From NCBI GenBank assembly GCA_964478545.1, contig CAYZIS010000023.1, positions 1 to 36,909 on the forward strand: a stretch of DNA of 36,909 nucleotides, in the 5' to 3' direction. Under the pieces are notes generated by a model that saw nothing but the letters and a program-made list of their open reading frames with translations, ran no database searches and was not told the origin of the DNA. This document shows positions 8,917 to 17,440 of the stretch, one piece after another. The position numbers and the translations under genes were made by a program. Numbering within the stretch: position 1 is the first letter of the stretch; the number at the start of each line of letters is the position of its first letter. The DNA is from DQWO01 sp964478545 (GTDB lineage: Bacteria; Desulfobacterota; Anaeroferrophillalia; Anaeroferrophillales; Anaeroferrophillaceae).

Positions 8917-8924
8917 GTTTTTGC

Positions 8925-8953
8925 TTGACATACCCTTAATGTGGCTGTAGTAA
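8925..8953 (+). promoter_or_regulatory. Sigma-70 promoter of hup
   Basis: TTGACA (8925-8930), a 17-base spacer and TAGTAA (8948-8953) lie in the 83-base gap between clpX and the HU gene. This indicates separate, probably strong transcription of the HU gene and possibly the two tRNA genes behind it. Confidence 0.7.
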
Positions 8954-8999
8954 GGTCGGAGCTTTAAATTATCTCAATAGGAGAAGGGGGATTGCTACT

Positions 9000-9272
9000 A
9001 TGACAAAGGCTGAATTGGTCGAGGGAATTGCCGGTAAGGCAGGTGTTTCCAAGGCTGCTGCGGAGAAAGTATTGAAAGCTTTCATGGAAGAAGTTAAAGG
9101 CGGAATTAAAAAGGGTGAAAGAGTCACTCTGGTAGGTTTCGGTACCTTTTATGCTGCTGCACGTCCCGCACGGATGGGTCGGAATCCTCGTACTGGGGAA
9201 GAAATTAAAATTCCTGCCTGTACGGTTCCAAAGTTCAAAGCTGGTAAAGCTTTAAAGGATGAGTTGAACTAA
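9000..9272 (+). CDS. hup: DNA-binding protein HU
   Basis: A 90-residue histone-like protein that bends and compacts DNA as a dimer. It carries the HU signature: MTKAELVEGIAGKAGVSKAAAEKVLKAF in the helical body (shown here as recognised in two parts), the GFGTF turn, and the flexible DNA-binding arm with RPARMGRNPRTGEEI, in which the Pro that intercalates is present (RNP). GGAGAAGGGGG just upstream is a strong ribosome site. IHF is less likely, since IHF subunits have different C-terminal helices. Confidence 0.95.
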   Translation: MTKAELVEGIAGKAGVSKAAAEKVLKAFMEEVKGGIKKGERVTLVGFGTFYAAARPARMGRNPRTGEEIKIPACTVPKFKAGKALKDELN

Positions 9273-9284
9273 AGATGTTTGTGT

Positions 9285-9357
9285 GGGCGGGTAGCTCAGC
9301 TGGGAGAGCACCGGCCTTACAAGCCGGGGGTCACAGGTTCGATCCCTGTTCCGCCTA
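9285..9357 (+). tRNA. tRNA-Val (anticodon UAC)
   Basis: Acceptor GGGCGGG/TCCGCCT, anticodon stem CCGGC/GCCGG with loop CTTACAA (anticodon TAC), and T-arm ACAGG TTCGATC CCTGT. CCA is not encoded. It lies 12 bases after hup. Confidence 0.93.
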
Positions 9358-9386
9358 TTCTGTTGCATAAGGTTTGCTTCATTTGC

Positions 9387-9463
<77 letters not shown>

Positions 9464-9474
9464 TTTTTTGATAG

Positions 9475-9512
9475 AAAAAGAGCTACTTGTCATTGGGCGA
9501 GTGGCTCTTTTT
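9475..9512 (+). terminator. Rho-independent terminator after the tRNA pair
   Basis: AAAAAGAGC pairs with GCTCTTTTT around a loop, with additional partial pairing (AC/GT) inside, ending in five T residues. It separates the hup-tRNA unit from ileS. Confidence 0.7.
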
Positions 9513-9541
9513 GCTTTGCTTTTTTCGAGGAGATTAATTTC

Positions 9542-12328
9542 ATGAATTATAAGGAAACTCTGAATCTGCCAAAAACCAAATTCCCCATGCGGGGGAATCT
9601 GGTTAAAAGGGAGCCTGAATTTATTCAGGCCTGGGAAGATAAAGATGTGTATCGGCGGATGCTTAAGGAACGGGAAACAGCGCCGGAATTTGTCCTTCAT
9701 GATGGTCCTCCTTATGCCAATGGTCATCTTCATATGGGCCATGCCCTGAACAAGATATTAAAAGATATTATCATCAAATCACGTTCTCTTGCCGGTTTTC
9801 GTTGCCATTATGTTCCTGGTTGGGATTGCCATGGCCTGCCCATCGAACATCAGGTGGATAAAGATCTTGGCCGGCGGAAAGAAAGCATGAGCCAGGTGGA
9901 AATCCGCCAGGCCTGCCGTCGCTATGCGGGTAAATTTATTGATATTCAACGTGATGAGTTTATCCGCCTCGGTATTTTTGCTGAGTGGGAAAAACCTTAT
10001 CTGACCATGAACTACCCGTATGAAGGTACGATTGTGCGGGAATTGGCCAAATTTGCTGGCAATGGTGGCCTTTTTAAACAGAAAAAGCCCATTTATTGGT
10101 GTGCCACCTGTAATACGGCCCTGGCCGAAGCTGAAGTTGAATATGAAGATGTTGCCTCACCTTCCATCTATGTGAAATTTCCGCTGGTGGAAGATATTTC
10201 CTCCACTTATGCCTTTCTCGCCGGTCGCCAGGTTTATCTGGTTATCTGGACTACCACTCCCTGGACCATTCCGGCTAATCTGGCCATTGCCTTGCACCCT
10301 GACTTGGAATATGCTGCCTTGCTTGCCAGTGATGGGGAGGTTTATATCGTTGCTGCTGGGTTGCAAGAACAATTTTGTGCTGAGGCCGAATTGAGGCCGC
10401 TTGAGACCCTGGGACAGATAGATCCTCGGCTGTTAGAGCGTCTTCACTGCCGTCATCCTCTTTATGACCGTTTATCGTTGATTGTTTTAGGTGAGCATGT
10501 GACCCTGGAGGCCGGAACCGGCTGTGTTCACACGGCACCCGGTCATGGGCAGGAGGATTATGAAGTTGGGCTGCAGTATGGCCTGGAAGTTTATGCTCCG
10601 GTTGACGACCAGGGAAGATTTACCGAAGAGGTAGAATTTTTTGCCGGGCAGTTTGTTTTTACTGCCAACCAAGGGGTTATTGATAAACTGGCAGAGCTGG
10701 GTTTTTTGGTGGCCAGCAAACCTCTTTCCCATTCTTATCCCCATTGCTGGCGCTGTAAAAAAGCGATTATCTTCCGTTCCACCGAACAGTGGTTTATCTC
10801 TATGGAACGTAACCAGCTGCGGCAGCGAGCTCTAGAGGCTATTAAAGGGGTTGACTGGATTCCTGAATGGGGCCGTGAACGCATTTACGGGATGATTGAA
10901 AATCGTCCCGACTGGTGCATCTCTCGCCAGCGGGTATGGGGGGTTCCCATCCCGGTCTTTTATTGTCAGGAATGTGGGGAGCCGTTGATTGATGAAAAGC
11001 TCATGAACCGGGTGGCTGATTTTTTTACTGAGCATGGAGCTGATATCTGGTTTTCCGAACCGGCGTCATTTTTTCTGCCGGAGGGAACGGTATGCCCGTC
11101 CTGTGGCCAGGGGGAATTTGCCAAGGAAACCGATATTCTGGATGTCTGGTTTGATTCCGGGGTCAGTTATGCTGCCGTTCTGCAAGCCCGGGATTATCTT
11201 CGTTATCCGGCTGATCTTTATCTGGAAGGCAGTGATCAGCATCGCGGCTGGTTTCACAGCTCCCTGCTGGCATCGGTGGGGACCCGGGGAGTCAGCCCCT
11301 ATAAAGCGGTACTGACCCATGGTTTTGTGGTTGATGGGGCCGGCAAGAAAATGTCCAAATCGGCCGGCAATGTTATTGCTCCCGAGAAAGTCATCAAAAA
11401 ATATGGGGCGGAAATCCTGCGTCTCTGGGTGGCGGCCCAAGATTATCGTGATGATATTCGCATCTCCTCAGAAATTCTTTCTCGCCTGGTGGAAGCCTAT
11501 CGGCGGATCAGAAATACCTTACGCTTTTTGCTGGCGAATCTTTACGATTTTGATCCGGCGGTTACAACAGTACCTTATGCCGAGCTGGAAGAGTTGGATC
11601 GCTGGGTCCTGCATCAAGTGTATCAATTGCAACAGAAAGTGTTGACTGCCTATGAGACTTATGAATTTCATGCCATTTACCATGCCGTTCATAATTTCTG
11701 TGTCGTCAATTTAAGTGGCTTTTATCTGGATGTGGTGAAGGATCGGCTCTATATCCTGCGGGCTGATTCTCCCGAGCGCCGTTCAACCCAGACTGTCCTG
11801 TACGTGATCCTGGATGCCCTGGTAAGGATGTGTGCCCCGATTCTTTCTTTTACCGCTGATGAGATCTGGCAGTATATGCCAGACATTGGGGAACAAGACA
11901 GTGTGTACCTGCATGAATTTGCCTGCCTATCCGATGACTATAATGCTCCTTCCTTGGCTGCTGTATGGGATGAACTGCTGGAAGTTCGCAAGGTAGCCTT
12001 GAAACAACTGGAGACAGCCAGGCAGGAAAAGCTGATTGGTCTCTCTTTAGATGCCCGTCTGGAGCTGGCTGCCAGTGGTAAAGTATTAGCTTTGTTACAA
12101 AAGTATGCCGATCAGTTAGCCGATATTTTTATTGTTTCGCAGGTTGAAATCAGGGAGCTGGCGGCTGGAGAACCGGGAATCAGTGACGAGTTTCCTGAGC
12201 TGAACGTTGTGGTTCATCGCGCAGCTGGAGAAAAATGTCAGCGTTGCTGGCGTTACAGCATACAGTTGACAGCTGAAAATGCAGAGTTCCCGGGGATTTG
12301 TCCACGGTGTCTGACGCAGGTTTCCTGA
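9542..12328 (+). CDS. ileS: Isoleucyl-tRNA synthetase
   Basis: A class I aminoacyl-tRNA synthetase that charges tRNA-Ile and edits valine. The 928-residue length fits the bacterial form. The HIGH motif is HMGH at residues 64-67 (PPYANGHLHMGHALNK) and the KMSKS motif is GKKMSKSAGN near residue 603. The CP1 editing domain is seen at roughly 190-390 (WTTTPWTIPANLA, GTGCVHTAPGHGQEDY). The C-terminal zinc finger (CQRCWR and CPRC) identifies the type typical of most Gram-negative bacteria. A GAGGAG ribosome site precedes the ATG. lspA, a frequent downstream neighbour, is not here. Confidence 0.98.
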   Translation: MNYKETLNLPKTKFPMRGNLVKREPEFIQAWEDKDVYRRMLKERETAPEFVLHDGPPYANGHLHMGHALNKILKDIIIKSRSLAGFRCHYVPGWDCHGLPIEHQVDKDLGRRKESMSQVEIRQACRRYAGKFIDIQRDEFIRLGIFAEWEKPYLTMNYPYEGTIVRELAKFAGNGGLFKQKKPIYWCATCNTALAEAEVEYEDVASPSIYVKFPLVEDISSTYAFLAGRQVYLVIWTTTPWTIPANLAIALHPDLEYAALLASDGEVYIVAAGLQEQFCAEAELRPLETLGQIDPRLLERLHCRHPLYDRLSLIVLGEHVTLEAGTGCVHTAPGHGQEDYEVGLQYGLEVYAPVDDQGRFTEEVEFFAGQFVFTANQGVIDKLAELGFLVASKPLSHSYPHCWRCKKAIIFRSTEQWFISMERNQLRQRALEAIKGVDWIPEWGRERIYGMIENRPDWCISRQRVWGVPIPVFYCQECGEPLIDEKLMNRVADFFTEHGADIWFSEPASFFLPEGTVCPSCGQGEFAKETDILDVWFDSGVSYAAVLQARDYLRYPADLYLEGSDQHRGWFHSSLLASVGTRGVSPYKAVLTHGFVVDGAGKKMSKSAGNVIAPEKVIKKYGAEILRLWVAAQDYRDDIRISSEILSRLVEAYRRIRNTLRFLLANLYDFDPAVTTVPYAELEELDRWVLHQVYQLQQKVLTAYETYEFHAIYHAVHNFCVVNLSGFYLDVVKDRLYILRADSPERRSTQTVLYVILDALVRMCAPILSFTADEIWQYMPDIGEQDSVYLHEFACLSDDYNAPSLAAVWDELLEVRKVALKQLETARQEKLIGLSLDARLELAASGKVLALLQKYADQLADIFIVSQVEIRELAAGEPGISDEFPELNVVVHRAAGEKCQRCWRYSIQLTAENAEFPGICPRCLTQVS

Positions 12329-12386
12329 AGTTTTTTGTAACGTTTGTGCTGTGATGCATCTGATAATTGTATGAAGGAGTTGAATA

Positions 12387-12722
12387 ATGAAACATGTTCA
12401 TTATTCTGACGTGGTGAAAGAGCCCGTTGAGCTGGAAGGGGCTGAAGGAGTGAGTGTTCGTTGGGTTATCAACGAAGCGGATGGGGCGAAAAATTTTGCC
12501 ATGCGGGTTTTTGACGTTGAAGCCAATGGTCGGACCCCGTACCACGACCATGACTGGGAACATGAAGTATTCATCCTTTCCGGTAGTGGTGCGGTTTGTT
12601 CTGAAGGTCAGGACACTTCCCTGGTGCCCGGGGATGTTGTTTTTGTCCCTGGTGGTGAAAAACACAATTTCAAGGCTGGGTCCGAGGGATTGAGATTTAT
12701 TTGCCTGGTTCCTTATCAGTAG
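12387..12722 (+). CDS. Small single-domain cupin protein
   Basis: The 111-residue protein is a single cupin beta-barrel. The metal-binding motif 1 is PYHDHDWEHEVFILSGSG (two His, one Glu and a further His) and motif 2 is PGDVVFVPGGEKHNF. Such proteins bind a divalent metal; functions vary (isomerases, dioxygenases, sensors) and the substrate cannot be read from sequence. An AAGGAG ribosome site lies 7 bases before the ATG. The gap to ileS is 58 bases with no terminator, so it may be co-transcribed. It is followed by a short CCCC/GGGG hairpin at 12781-12792. Confidence 0.85.
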   Translation: MKHVHYSDVVKEPVELEGAEGVSVRWVINEADGAKNFAMRVFDVEANGRTPYHDHDWEHEVFILSGSGAVCSEGQDTSLVPGDVVFVPGGEKHNFKAGSEGLRFICLVPYQ

Positions 12723-12828
12723 GAAGTTTTTCCATTACTTTAGTAACCTACTCCTGAATTTCTGTCACTCTTTTCAGTATCCCCTTGAGGGGTATAAAAA
12801 ACAAGAAAATTTTACTTTTTGCCTGGCA

Positions 12829-12919
12829 TTACCGGGAATGCATTTCAGGATGTTCGAGCTTGGCTCATAGCCGTGTCTGCCGACAGGCAGGGCTATTTTT
12901 AGGATAACTCAGAAAGTTG
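12829..12919 (+). repeat. Dispersed repeat R1, copy B
   Basis: This matches the reverse complement of 4962-5050 (see copy A), including the CTGCC-GACA-GGCAG hairpin and the AACTCAGAAA tail. It fills most of the 225-base gap between the cupin gene and the methyltransferase gene; nothing else is visible there except the short CCCC/GGGG hairpin. Confidence 0.75.
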
Positions 12920-12947
12920 AGTCCTTCACTTATCCCGGGTTGGTTTG

Positions 12948-13760
12948 ATGGAACTTATATGTGAGAATATTAATATAGTTGATCCACTGATTGCGCTGGC
13001 ACTGGCCAATATGGATGCTGAGCCGATCATCGGGCTGGTTGAAGATGTGGTCCGGCAGGGAATATATATTTTTGACCTTAATGTCGGTTCCCATGCTCAT
13101 AAAGCACCCCAATTAATGGCTTTTTTGCTGGAAAAGGTTTTCCCCTTATTTCCCCACCTGACTGTCTGTCTCGATACCACGAATACAAAGGCCCTGGGAG
13201 TGGGATTGTCCCTGGCCTCCCGGCAGCAGCGGTCGGTTATTGTCAATGCCCTTTCTCTGGAAGCCGAAAAGTGGGATCAAGTATTGCCCTTATTGCAGGA
13301 ATATGAGCGAAGCCAGGTCGTTTTATTGCTGATGACGCCCCAGGTTCCCCGGGGAGCAGAGGAACGGCTGGTTGCAGCCCTGGAAGGGTGTGAACGACTG
13401 GTTCGAGCTGGTATCTCCCTGGATCGGTTGATTATTGATCCGGTAGTTGTTCCCCTTGGTTGGGGTGACGGGCACTTACATAGTGGCGAAATTTTGAAAT
13501 TCCTATCTCTCTTGCCGGAAGCCTTGTCTCAGCCGGTAAAAACCATGGTCGGTTTATCCAATATTACCACCCACTCAACCGGACGGCCTGTACGACAGGA
13601 CGTTGAAGTGGTATTCTTATCCATGTTGTCAGCCATTGGTCTTGATTATGCCATGGTTAATGTTCGCCACCGGTCGCTGATCAGGACGGCCCGGATGATA
13701 AAGTCCCTGCAGGGTAAGGAGATATTTTCACCAGCCTCCCTGGAAGAATCCCCTTCATAA
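12948..13760 (+). CDS. AcsE-like methyltetrahydrofolate:corrinoid methyltransferase (pterin-binding family)
   Basis: The 270-residue protein has the TIM-barrel pterin-binding fold. Landmarks match AcsE-type methyltransferases: DLNVGS (position of AcsE DLNVG), LTVCLDTTNTKALGVGL, IVNALSLEAEKW, LDRLIIDPVVVPLGW and TMVGLSNITTHSTGRP, in which AcsE carries GLSNVSQN. In the Wood-Ljungdahl pathway AcsE moves the methyl group from CH3-H4folate to the corrinoid iron-sulfur protein. Here no acs/cdh gene is adjacent, and the N-terminal GERIN motif is altered to CENIN, so the corrinoid partner may differ. ATG 12948 is preferred to the TTG one codon earlier; the ribosome site is weak. It faces the GGDEF gene convergently 26 bases away. 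Confidence 0.75.
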   Translation: MELICENINIVDPLIALALANMDAEPIIGLVEDVVRQGIYIFDLNVGSHAHKAPQLMAFLLEKVFPLFPHLTVCLDTTNTKALGVGLSLASRQQRSVIVNALSLEAEKWDQVLPLLQEYERSQVVLLLMTPQVPRGAEERLVAALEGCERLVRAGISLDRLIIDPVVVPLGWGDGHLHSGEILKFLSLLPEALSQPVKTMVGLSNITTHSTGRPVRQDVEVVFLSMLSAIGLDYAMVNVRHRSLIRTARMIKSLQGKEIFSPASLEESPS

Positions 13761-13786
13761 CCATATAAGGCAGCCATAATTTTTCC

Positions 13787-14704
13787 TCAGTAAGCCACCC
13801 GGTTACGTCCTTGTTTTTTAGCCAGGTAGAGGTTGTCATCAGCTTTTTTAAGGCATCGATCAATAGTCATTTCATCCTTGTATATACTGATGCCAAAGCT
13901 GACAGTGATGGTCAGCTGATGCTCATGGTAAAGAAACTCATGGTTTTGGATTGCCATTCTCAGTTTTTCCGCCACAAAACTGGCACCGTTAACGCCGGTT
14001 TCCGGGAGCATAATAAGAAATTCTTCCCCGCCCCAACGACCGACGGTATCCTGTAAACGCAGTTTTTCGGCCATCAAACGGCTCAGTTCTTTCAGGATGT
14101 AGTCCCCGGCCTCATGGCCATAGGTGTCGTTGACACGCTTGAAATGATCAATGTCGGCCATCATCAGGCAGAAGGAGCGTTTGTTGCGTGAAAAACGGGT
14201 TTCCTCACTTTTCATCCTGGACATGAAAGCACGACGGTTTAAAAGGCCGGTTAACGGGTCGATTCTAGCTGCCTTTTCCAGTGCTTTCTCGACTTGTTTG
14301 CGGACCGTAATATCATCATTGCTGCTGCAGATGCCCATCGGTTTTCCGTTTTTTTCGTAGACTGTATAGCAGTAATGACTGATCCATTCTTCTATGCCTG
14401 ATTTGTCAACAATCAGGAAATCCAAGGATTCATGCTTACCACTTTCCAAAACATTATGCTGGTGATTCAGCCACCTTTTGAGCTGATCCGGATGGATAAT
14501 CTTTTCCATCAACTTATTATTATGGTAAAATTCTTCAGGAGTATAGCCGGTGATACGCTCGCATGAAGGCGAAACGTAGATGAATTTCCCGGCCGGATTG
14601 CACCAGGACTCCCAGGTGTAGCTCAGGTCGGCGAATCGGTGAAAAAAATCAGGATCATATTCCTGAACTTTTGTTTCTTGCGGCAGAGATTTTTTTTCGC
14701 TCAT
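13787..14704 (-). CDS. PAS domain-containing diguanylate cyclase (GGDEF)
   Basis: A 305-residue cytosolic signalling protein predicted to make cyclic di-GMP. An N-terminal PAS domain (about 20-135, WCNPAGKFIYVSPSCERITGY; PAC-like tail) is followed by a GGDEF domain (about 140-305: DPLTGLLNRRAF, DIDHFKRVNDTYGHEAGD). The active-site loop is GGEEF, a catalytically competent form. An inhibitory I-site RxxD (RLQD) lies 5 residues before it, so product feedback is expected. No membrane segment is seen. The input signal to the PAS domain is unknown. Confidence 0.9.
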   Translation of the reverse strand: MSEKKSLPQETKVQEYDPDFFHRFADLSYTWESWCNPAGKFIYVSPSCERITGYTPEEFYHNNKLMEKIIHPDQLKRWLNHQHNVLESGKHESLDFLIVDKSGIEEWISHYCYTVYEKNGKPMGICSSNDDITVRKQVEKALEKAARIDPLTGLLNRRAFMSRMKSEETRFSRNKRSFCLMMADIDHFKRVNDTYGHEAGDYILKELSRLMAEKLRLQDTVGRWGGEEFLIMLPETGVNGASFVAEKLRMAIQNHEFLYHEHQLTITVSFGISIYKDEMTIDRCLKKADDNLYLAKKQGRNRVAY

Positions 14705-14744
14705 GGTTTGGTTTCAGCTCTTTTGTTAAGAGTTATGCTATGTC

Positions 14745-16823
14745 TTATTTTCCTGACTGTTCAAAAAGTGGCAATGATGGTTGAATCTTGGTTTTCACTG
14801 GTTGTCCGGCGAATAGTTTTTTCAACTCTTCTTCAGAAATAACAGTAACTTCCAAATCCTGGGCTTTCTTCAATTTGCTGCCGGGATTTTCCCCGGCAAG
14901 CAGATAATCGGTCTGTTGGCTGATAGTGCCGGATACCCGGGCGCCAGCTTCCTCCAATTGGCTTTTAAGCCGGGCGCGGGGTTGTGACAAGGTGCCGGTG
15001 ATGACAAAGGTTTTGCCGGCCAAGGGCTGCTGACCATCAAGAGGTTTGACTGATGATCGGGGGTTTACTCCACGGTCCAGCAGCTTCCGGATGACCTGTA
15101 GATTTTTTTCTTCCCGGAAGAATTCATAGATACTTTGGGCTACCTGTGGGCCGATTTCCGGAATTGTCATTAATGAGTCAATGTCAGGTGGTCCTGACTC
15201 CAGGATGTCAGGAAAATTATCAACCACCACTTTTGCCAGATGTTCTCCCACATGACGAATGCCGAGCCCATAAATAAAACGGCGTAAAGGACGTTGTTTG
15301 CTTTCTTCAATGGCTGTCAGCAGATTATGGGCCGATTTTTCTCCGAAGCGCTCAAGCTCGGTCAGGATATTTTTGTTCAGTTTGTAAAGGTCGGCAAGAT
15401 CTTTTACAATCCCCTCTTCCACCAGTTGCTCAACCACTTTGATTCCCAGGCCATCAATATCCATTGCCCGTTTGCTGCCGAAATGAAAAATACTGCCGGT
15501 CAGCTGGGCCGGGCAGGCCAAGCCGGCGGTACAGCGGTAGATGATCCCTTCAGGTTCTCGGATTACATGGGCACCGCAGACCGGACAATGGGTTGGGGGT
15601 GGAAAATGCCTTTCGCTTCCATCCCGCAGGGCTGTAATCGGAAAAATGATCTCCGGAATAACATCTCCGGCCCGCTTAACAATAACCTGGTCGCCGATGC
15701 GGATGTCCTTATTCTGCAGGTCGTCAAAATTATGGAGGGTGGCCCTGCTTATTTCAACACCGCCCACCCTGACCGGTTCCATAATGGCCACTGGAGTCAG
15801 GGCACCTGTACGACCTACCTGAACAATAATGTCAATTAGCTTTGTGGTTTCCTCCTGGGCTTTGAATTTGTAGGCGATTGCCCAGCGGGGACTGCGGGAT
15901 TTTTCTCCCAGTTGCTGCTGTAGTGCCAGCGAGTTAACCTTGATGACCGCTCCATCAATTTCATACGGGAGTTGATTCCGCAAAGTTTCGATTTTGCTGC
16001 AATATTTAATAACTTCCTTACTGTTGCTGGCCAGGTAACGGTTTTTGGTGACTTTAAATCCCCAGGCTTCCATCTGGAAAAGGAGTTCCCACTGGAGGTT
16101 AAAAGTGATGCTTTCCTGGTAGCCAATGGCATAACAGAAAAGATCAAGATGGCGCCGGGCGGTAATTCGAGGGTTAAGCTGGCGCAGGGAGCCGGCAGCG
16201 GCGTTACGGGGATTGGCAAAAAGTGGTAATCCTTGTTTAGCCCGACTCTGGTTGAGATTTTCCAGCTCCTGGCGGGGCATGACCACTTCACCACGGATGT
16301 CAATGCGGTCAGGAAACGGCGTTGACTGGGGGAGAAAACAAAGTGGCAGGGAGCCGATGGTTTTTAAGTTATGGGTGATATCCTCGCCGGTAAGGCCGTC
16401 TCCGCGGGTTGAACCACGGACAAATCTCCCTTGTTCATACACCAGTTCCACCGCCAGGCCATCAAGCTTTGGTTCCACCACATAGGTGATTTCCTGCTCA
16501 TCGCCAAGTAATTTTTGCAAACGCTGTTCAAAATCAATAATTTCCTGGGTATTGTAGGTGTTGGAAAGGCTGAACATGGGCAGTCGGTGATCTATCCGAC
16601 TGAATTTATCCAAGGGGGCAGCCCCGACCCGTTGAGTGGGAGAGTCGGGGGTGATCAGTTCAGGATACTTTTTCTCCAGGTCTTCCAGCTCTTTCAGCAT
16701 AGCATCATAAGCGGAATCGGAAATGACCGGCTGATCGAGGACATAATAACGGTAGTTATGGTAATGTAAATCTTTGCGAAGCTGTGTAACTTCATGTGAT
16801 ATTTTTTTTTCAATTTTTTTCAT
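14745..16823 (-). CDS. ligA: NAD-dependent DNA ligase LigA
   Basis: Seals nicks in replication and repair using NAD. In order: Ia domain, nucleotidyltransferase domain with the adenylation lysine in EPKLDG, OB fold, C4 zinc finger (CPVC and a second Cys pair around CTAGLACPAQ), helix-hairpin-helix repeats (IPEIGPQVAQSIYEF), and a C-terminal BRCT domain (LAGKTFVITGTLSQPRARLK). The open frame extends to an ATG at 16898. I choose ATG 16823 (692 residues, adenylated Lys near 119, close to the usual position) because the upstream 25 residues are unlike the family and a promoter -10 element overlaps that first ATG. Confidence 0.95.
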   Translation of the reverse strand: MKKIEKKISHEVTQLRKDLHYHNYRYYVLDQPVISDSAYDAMLKELEDLEKKYPELITPDSPTQRVGAAPLDKFSRIDHRLPMFSLSNTYNTQEIIDFEQRLQKLLGDEQEITYVVEPKLDGLAVELVYEQGRFVRGSTRGDGLTGEDITHNLKTIGSLPLCFLPQSTPFPDRIDIRGEVVMPRQELENLNQSRAKQGLPLFANPRNAAAGSLRQLNPRITARRHLDLFCYAIGYQESITFNLQWELLFQMEAWGFKVTKNRYLASNSKEVIKYCSKIETLRNQLPYEIDGAVIKVNSLALQQQLGEKSRSPRWAIAYKFKAQEETTKLIDIIVQVGRTGALTPVAIMEPVRVGGVEISRATLHNFDDLQNKDIRIGDQVIVKRAGDVIPEIIFPITALRDGSERHFPPPTHCPVCGAHVIREPEGIIYRCTAGLACPAQLTGSIFHFGSKRAMDIDGLGIKVVEQLVEEGIVKDLADLYKLNKNILTELERFGEKSAHNLLTAIEESKQRPLRRFIYGLGIRHVGEHLAKVVVDNFPDILESGPPDIDSLMTIPEIGPQVAQSIYEFFREEKNLQVIRKLLDRGVNPRSSVKPLDGQQPLAGKTFVITGTLSQPRARLKSQLEEAGARVSGTISQQTDYLLAGENPGSKLKKAQDLEVTVISEEELKKLFAGQPVKTKIQPSLPLFEQSGK

Positions 16824-16888
16824 TGCAAACTTCAGCCTACTTAAACTGCGGCCCTTATTTAAGGACCGCGAATCAGGAATCATATTTT

Positions 16889-16917
16889 TTGCTACCATTG
16901 GTGGCCACAGTTGTCAA
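16889..16917 (-). promoter_or_regulatory. Candidate ligA promoter
   Basis: On the minus strand TTGACA (16917-16912) is followed after 17 bases by TAGCAA (16894-16889). Transcription would begin near 16882, downstream of the first in-frame ATG of the ligA frame, which supports the later start codon. A short GGTCCTTAAATAAGGGCC dyad lies in the leader. Confidence 0.45.
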
Positions 16918-16961
16918 TGGGATTCATCCTCTGTTGGAATTCCAGTTTTGTAGAGTTTTTC

Positions 16962-17025
16962 TTGACATGTGCTAAGACAGAGTATTATGAGAAGTGGATT
17001 CCTATCAATTCAAGGTTACCTTGAA
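16962..17025 (+). promoter_or_regulatory. Candidate promoter with a 17-bp operator-like dyad, in a 540-base non-coding gap
   Basis: TTGACA (16962-16967) is followed by TATTAT (16983-16988, 15-base spacing) or TATGAG (18-base spacing). Just downstream, TTCAAGGT-T-ACCTTGAA (17009-17025) is a perfect 8+8 inverted repeat with one central base, the size of a dimeric repressor site. It lies 415 bases before the acyl-CoA synthetase start. The rest of 16924-17440 shows no convincing gene. Confidence 0.4.
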
Positions 17026-17440
17026 AAATGACCTTTTTGCTCGATTACTGTGTTAGGCTCAAATTATAATCCTCAAAATATGAAATATATTCCTGCGGTT
17101 ATAATTTTTGCCGGCCTTGTACTCAAACAAAAATTCTAATTTTTTAAGACAGCCTCAATTATTATTGTGTCCTGAGCTTGCGGTGAAAATTGACCTGTAA
17201 TCAGGTGAAGATGATTCACTTACTTGTCCTTCAACCTGACGCGTGATTATGTCCCGATTGGCCGACCTTTTAAACGTGTACCTCCTTTCTATTTGCCTGT
17301 TTACTTGGAGTTCATGTTGTTCTGGTGGGTAAGAAGTCTCTTTATATGCGGCATGATTATTGCGTTTTGTGCTTCGGTTTGAGATAAAGATTTATGTAAC
17401 TGACCTATCTAATTTTTTAAGAAGAAGGAGTATGTAAATA

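Noticed and set aside
12781..12800. CCCC-TTGA-GGGG hairpin as terminator of the cupin gene
   Set aside because: The stem is only 4 bp and is followed by an A-run, not T residues on the plus strand; too weak to call.
14745..16898. ligA start at the first ATG (717 residues)
   Set aside because: The extra 25 residues do not resemble LigA and the ATG overlaps a promoter -10 element; ATG 16823 fits the family length.
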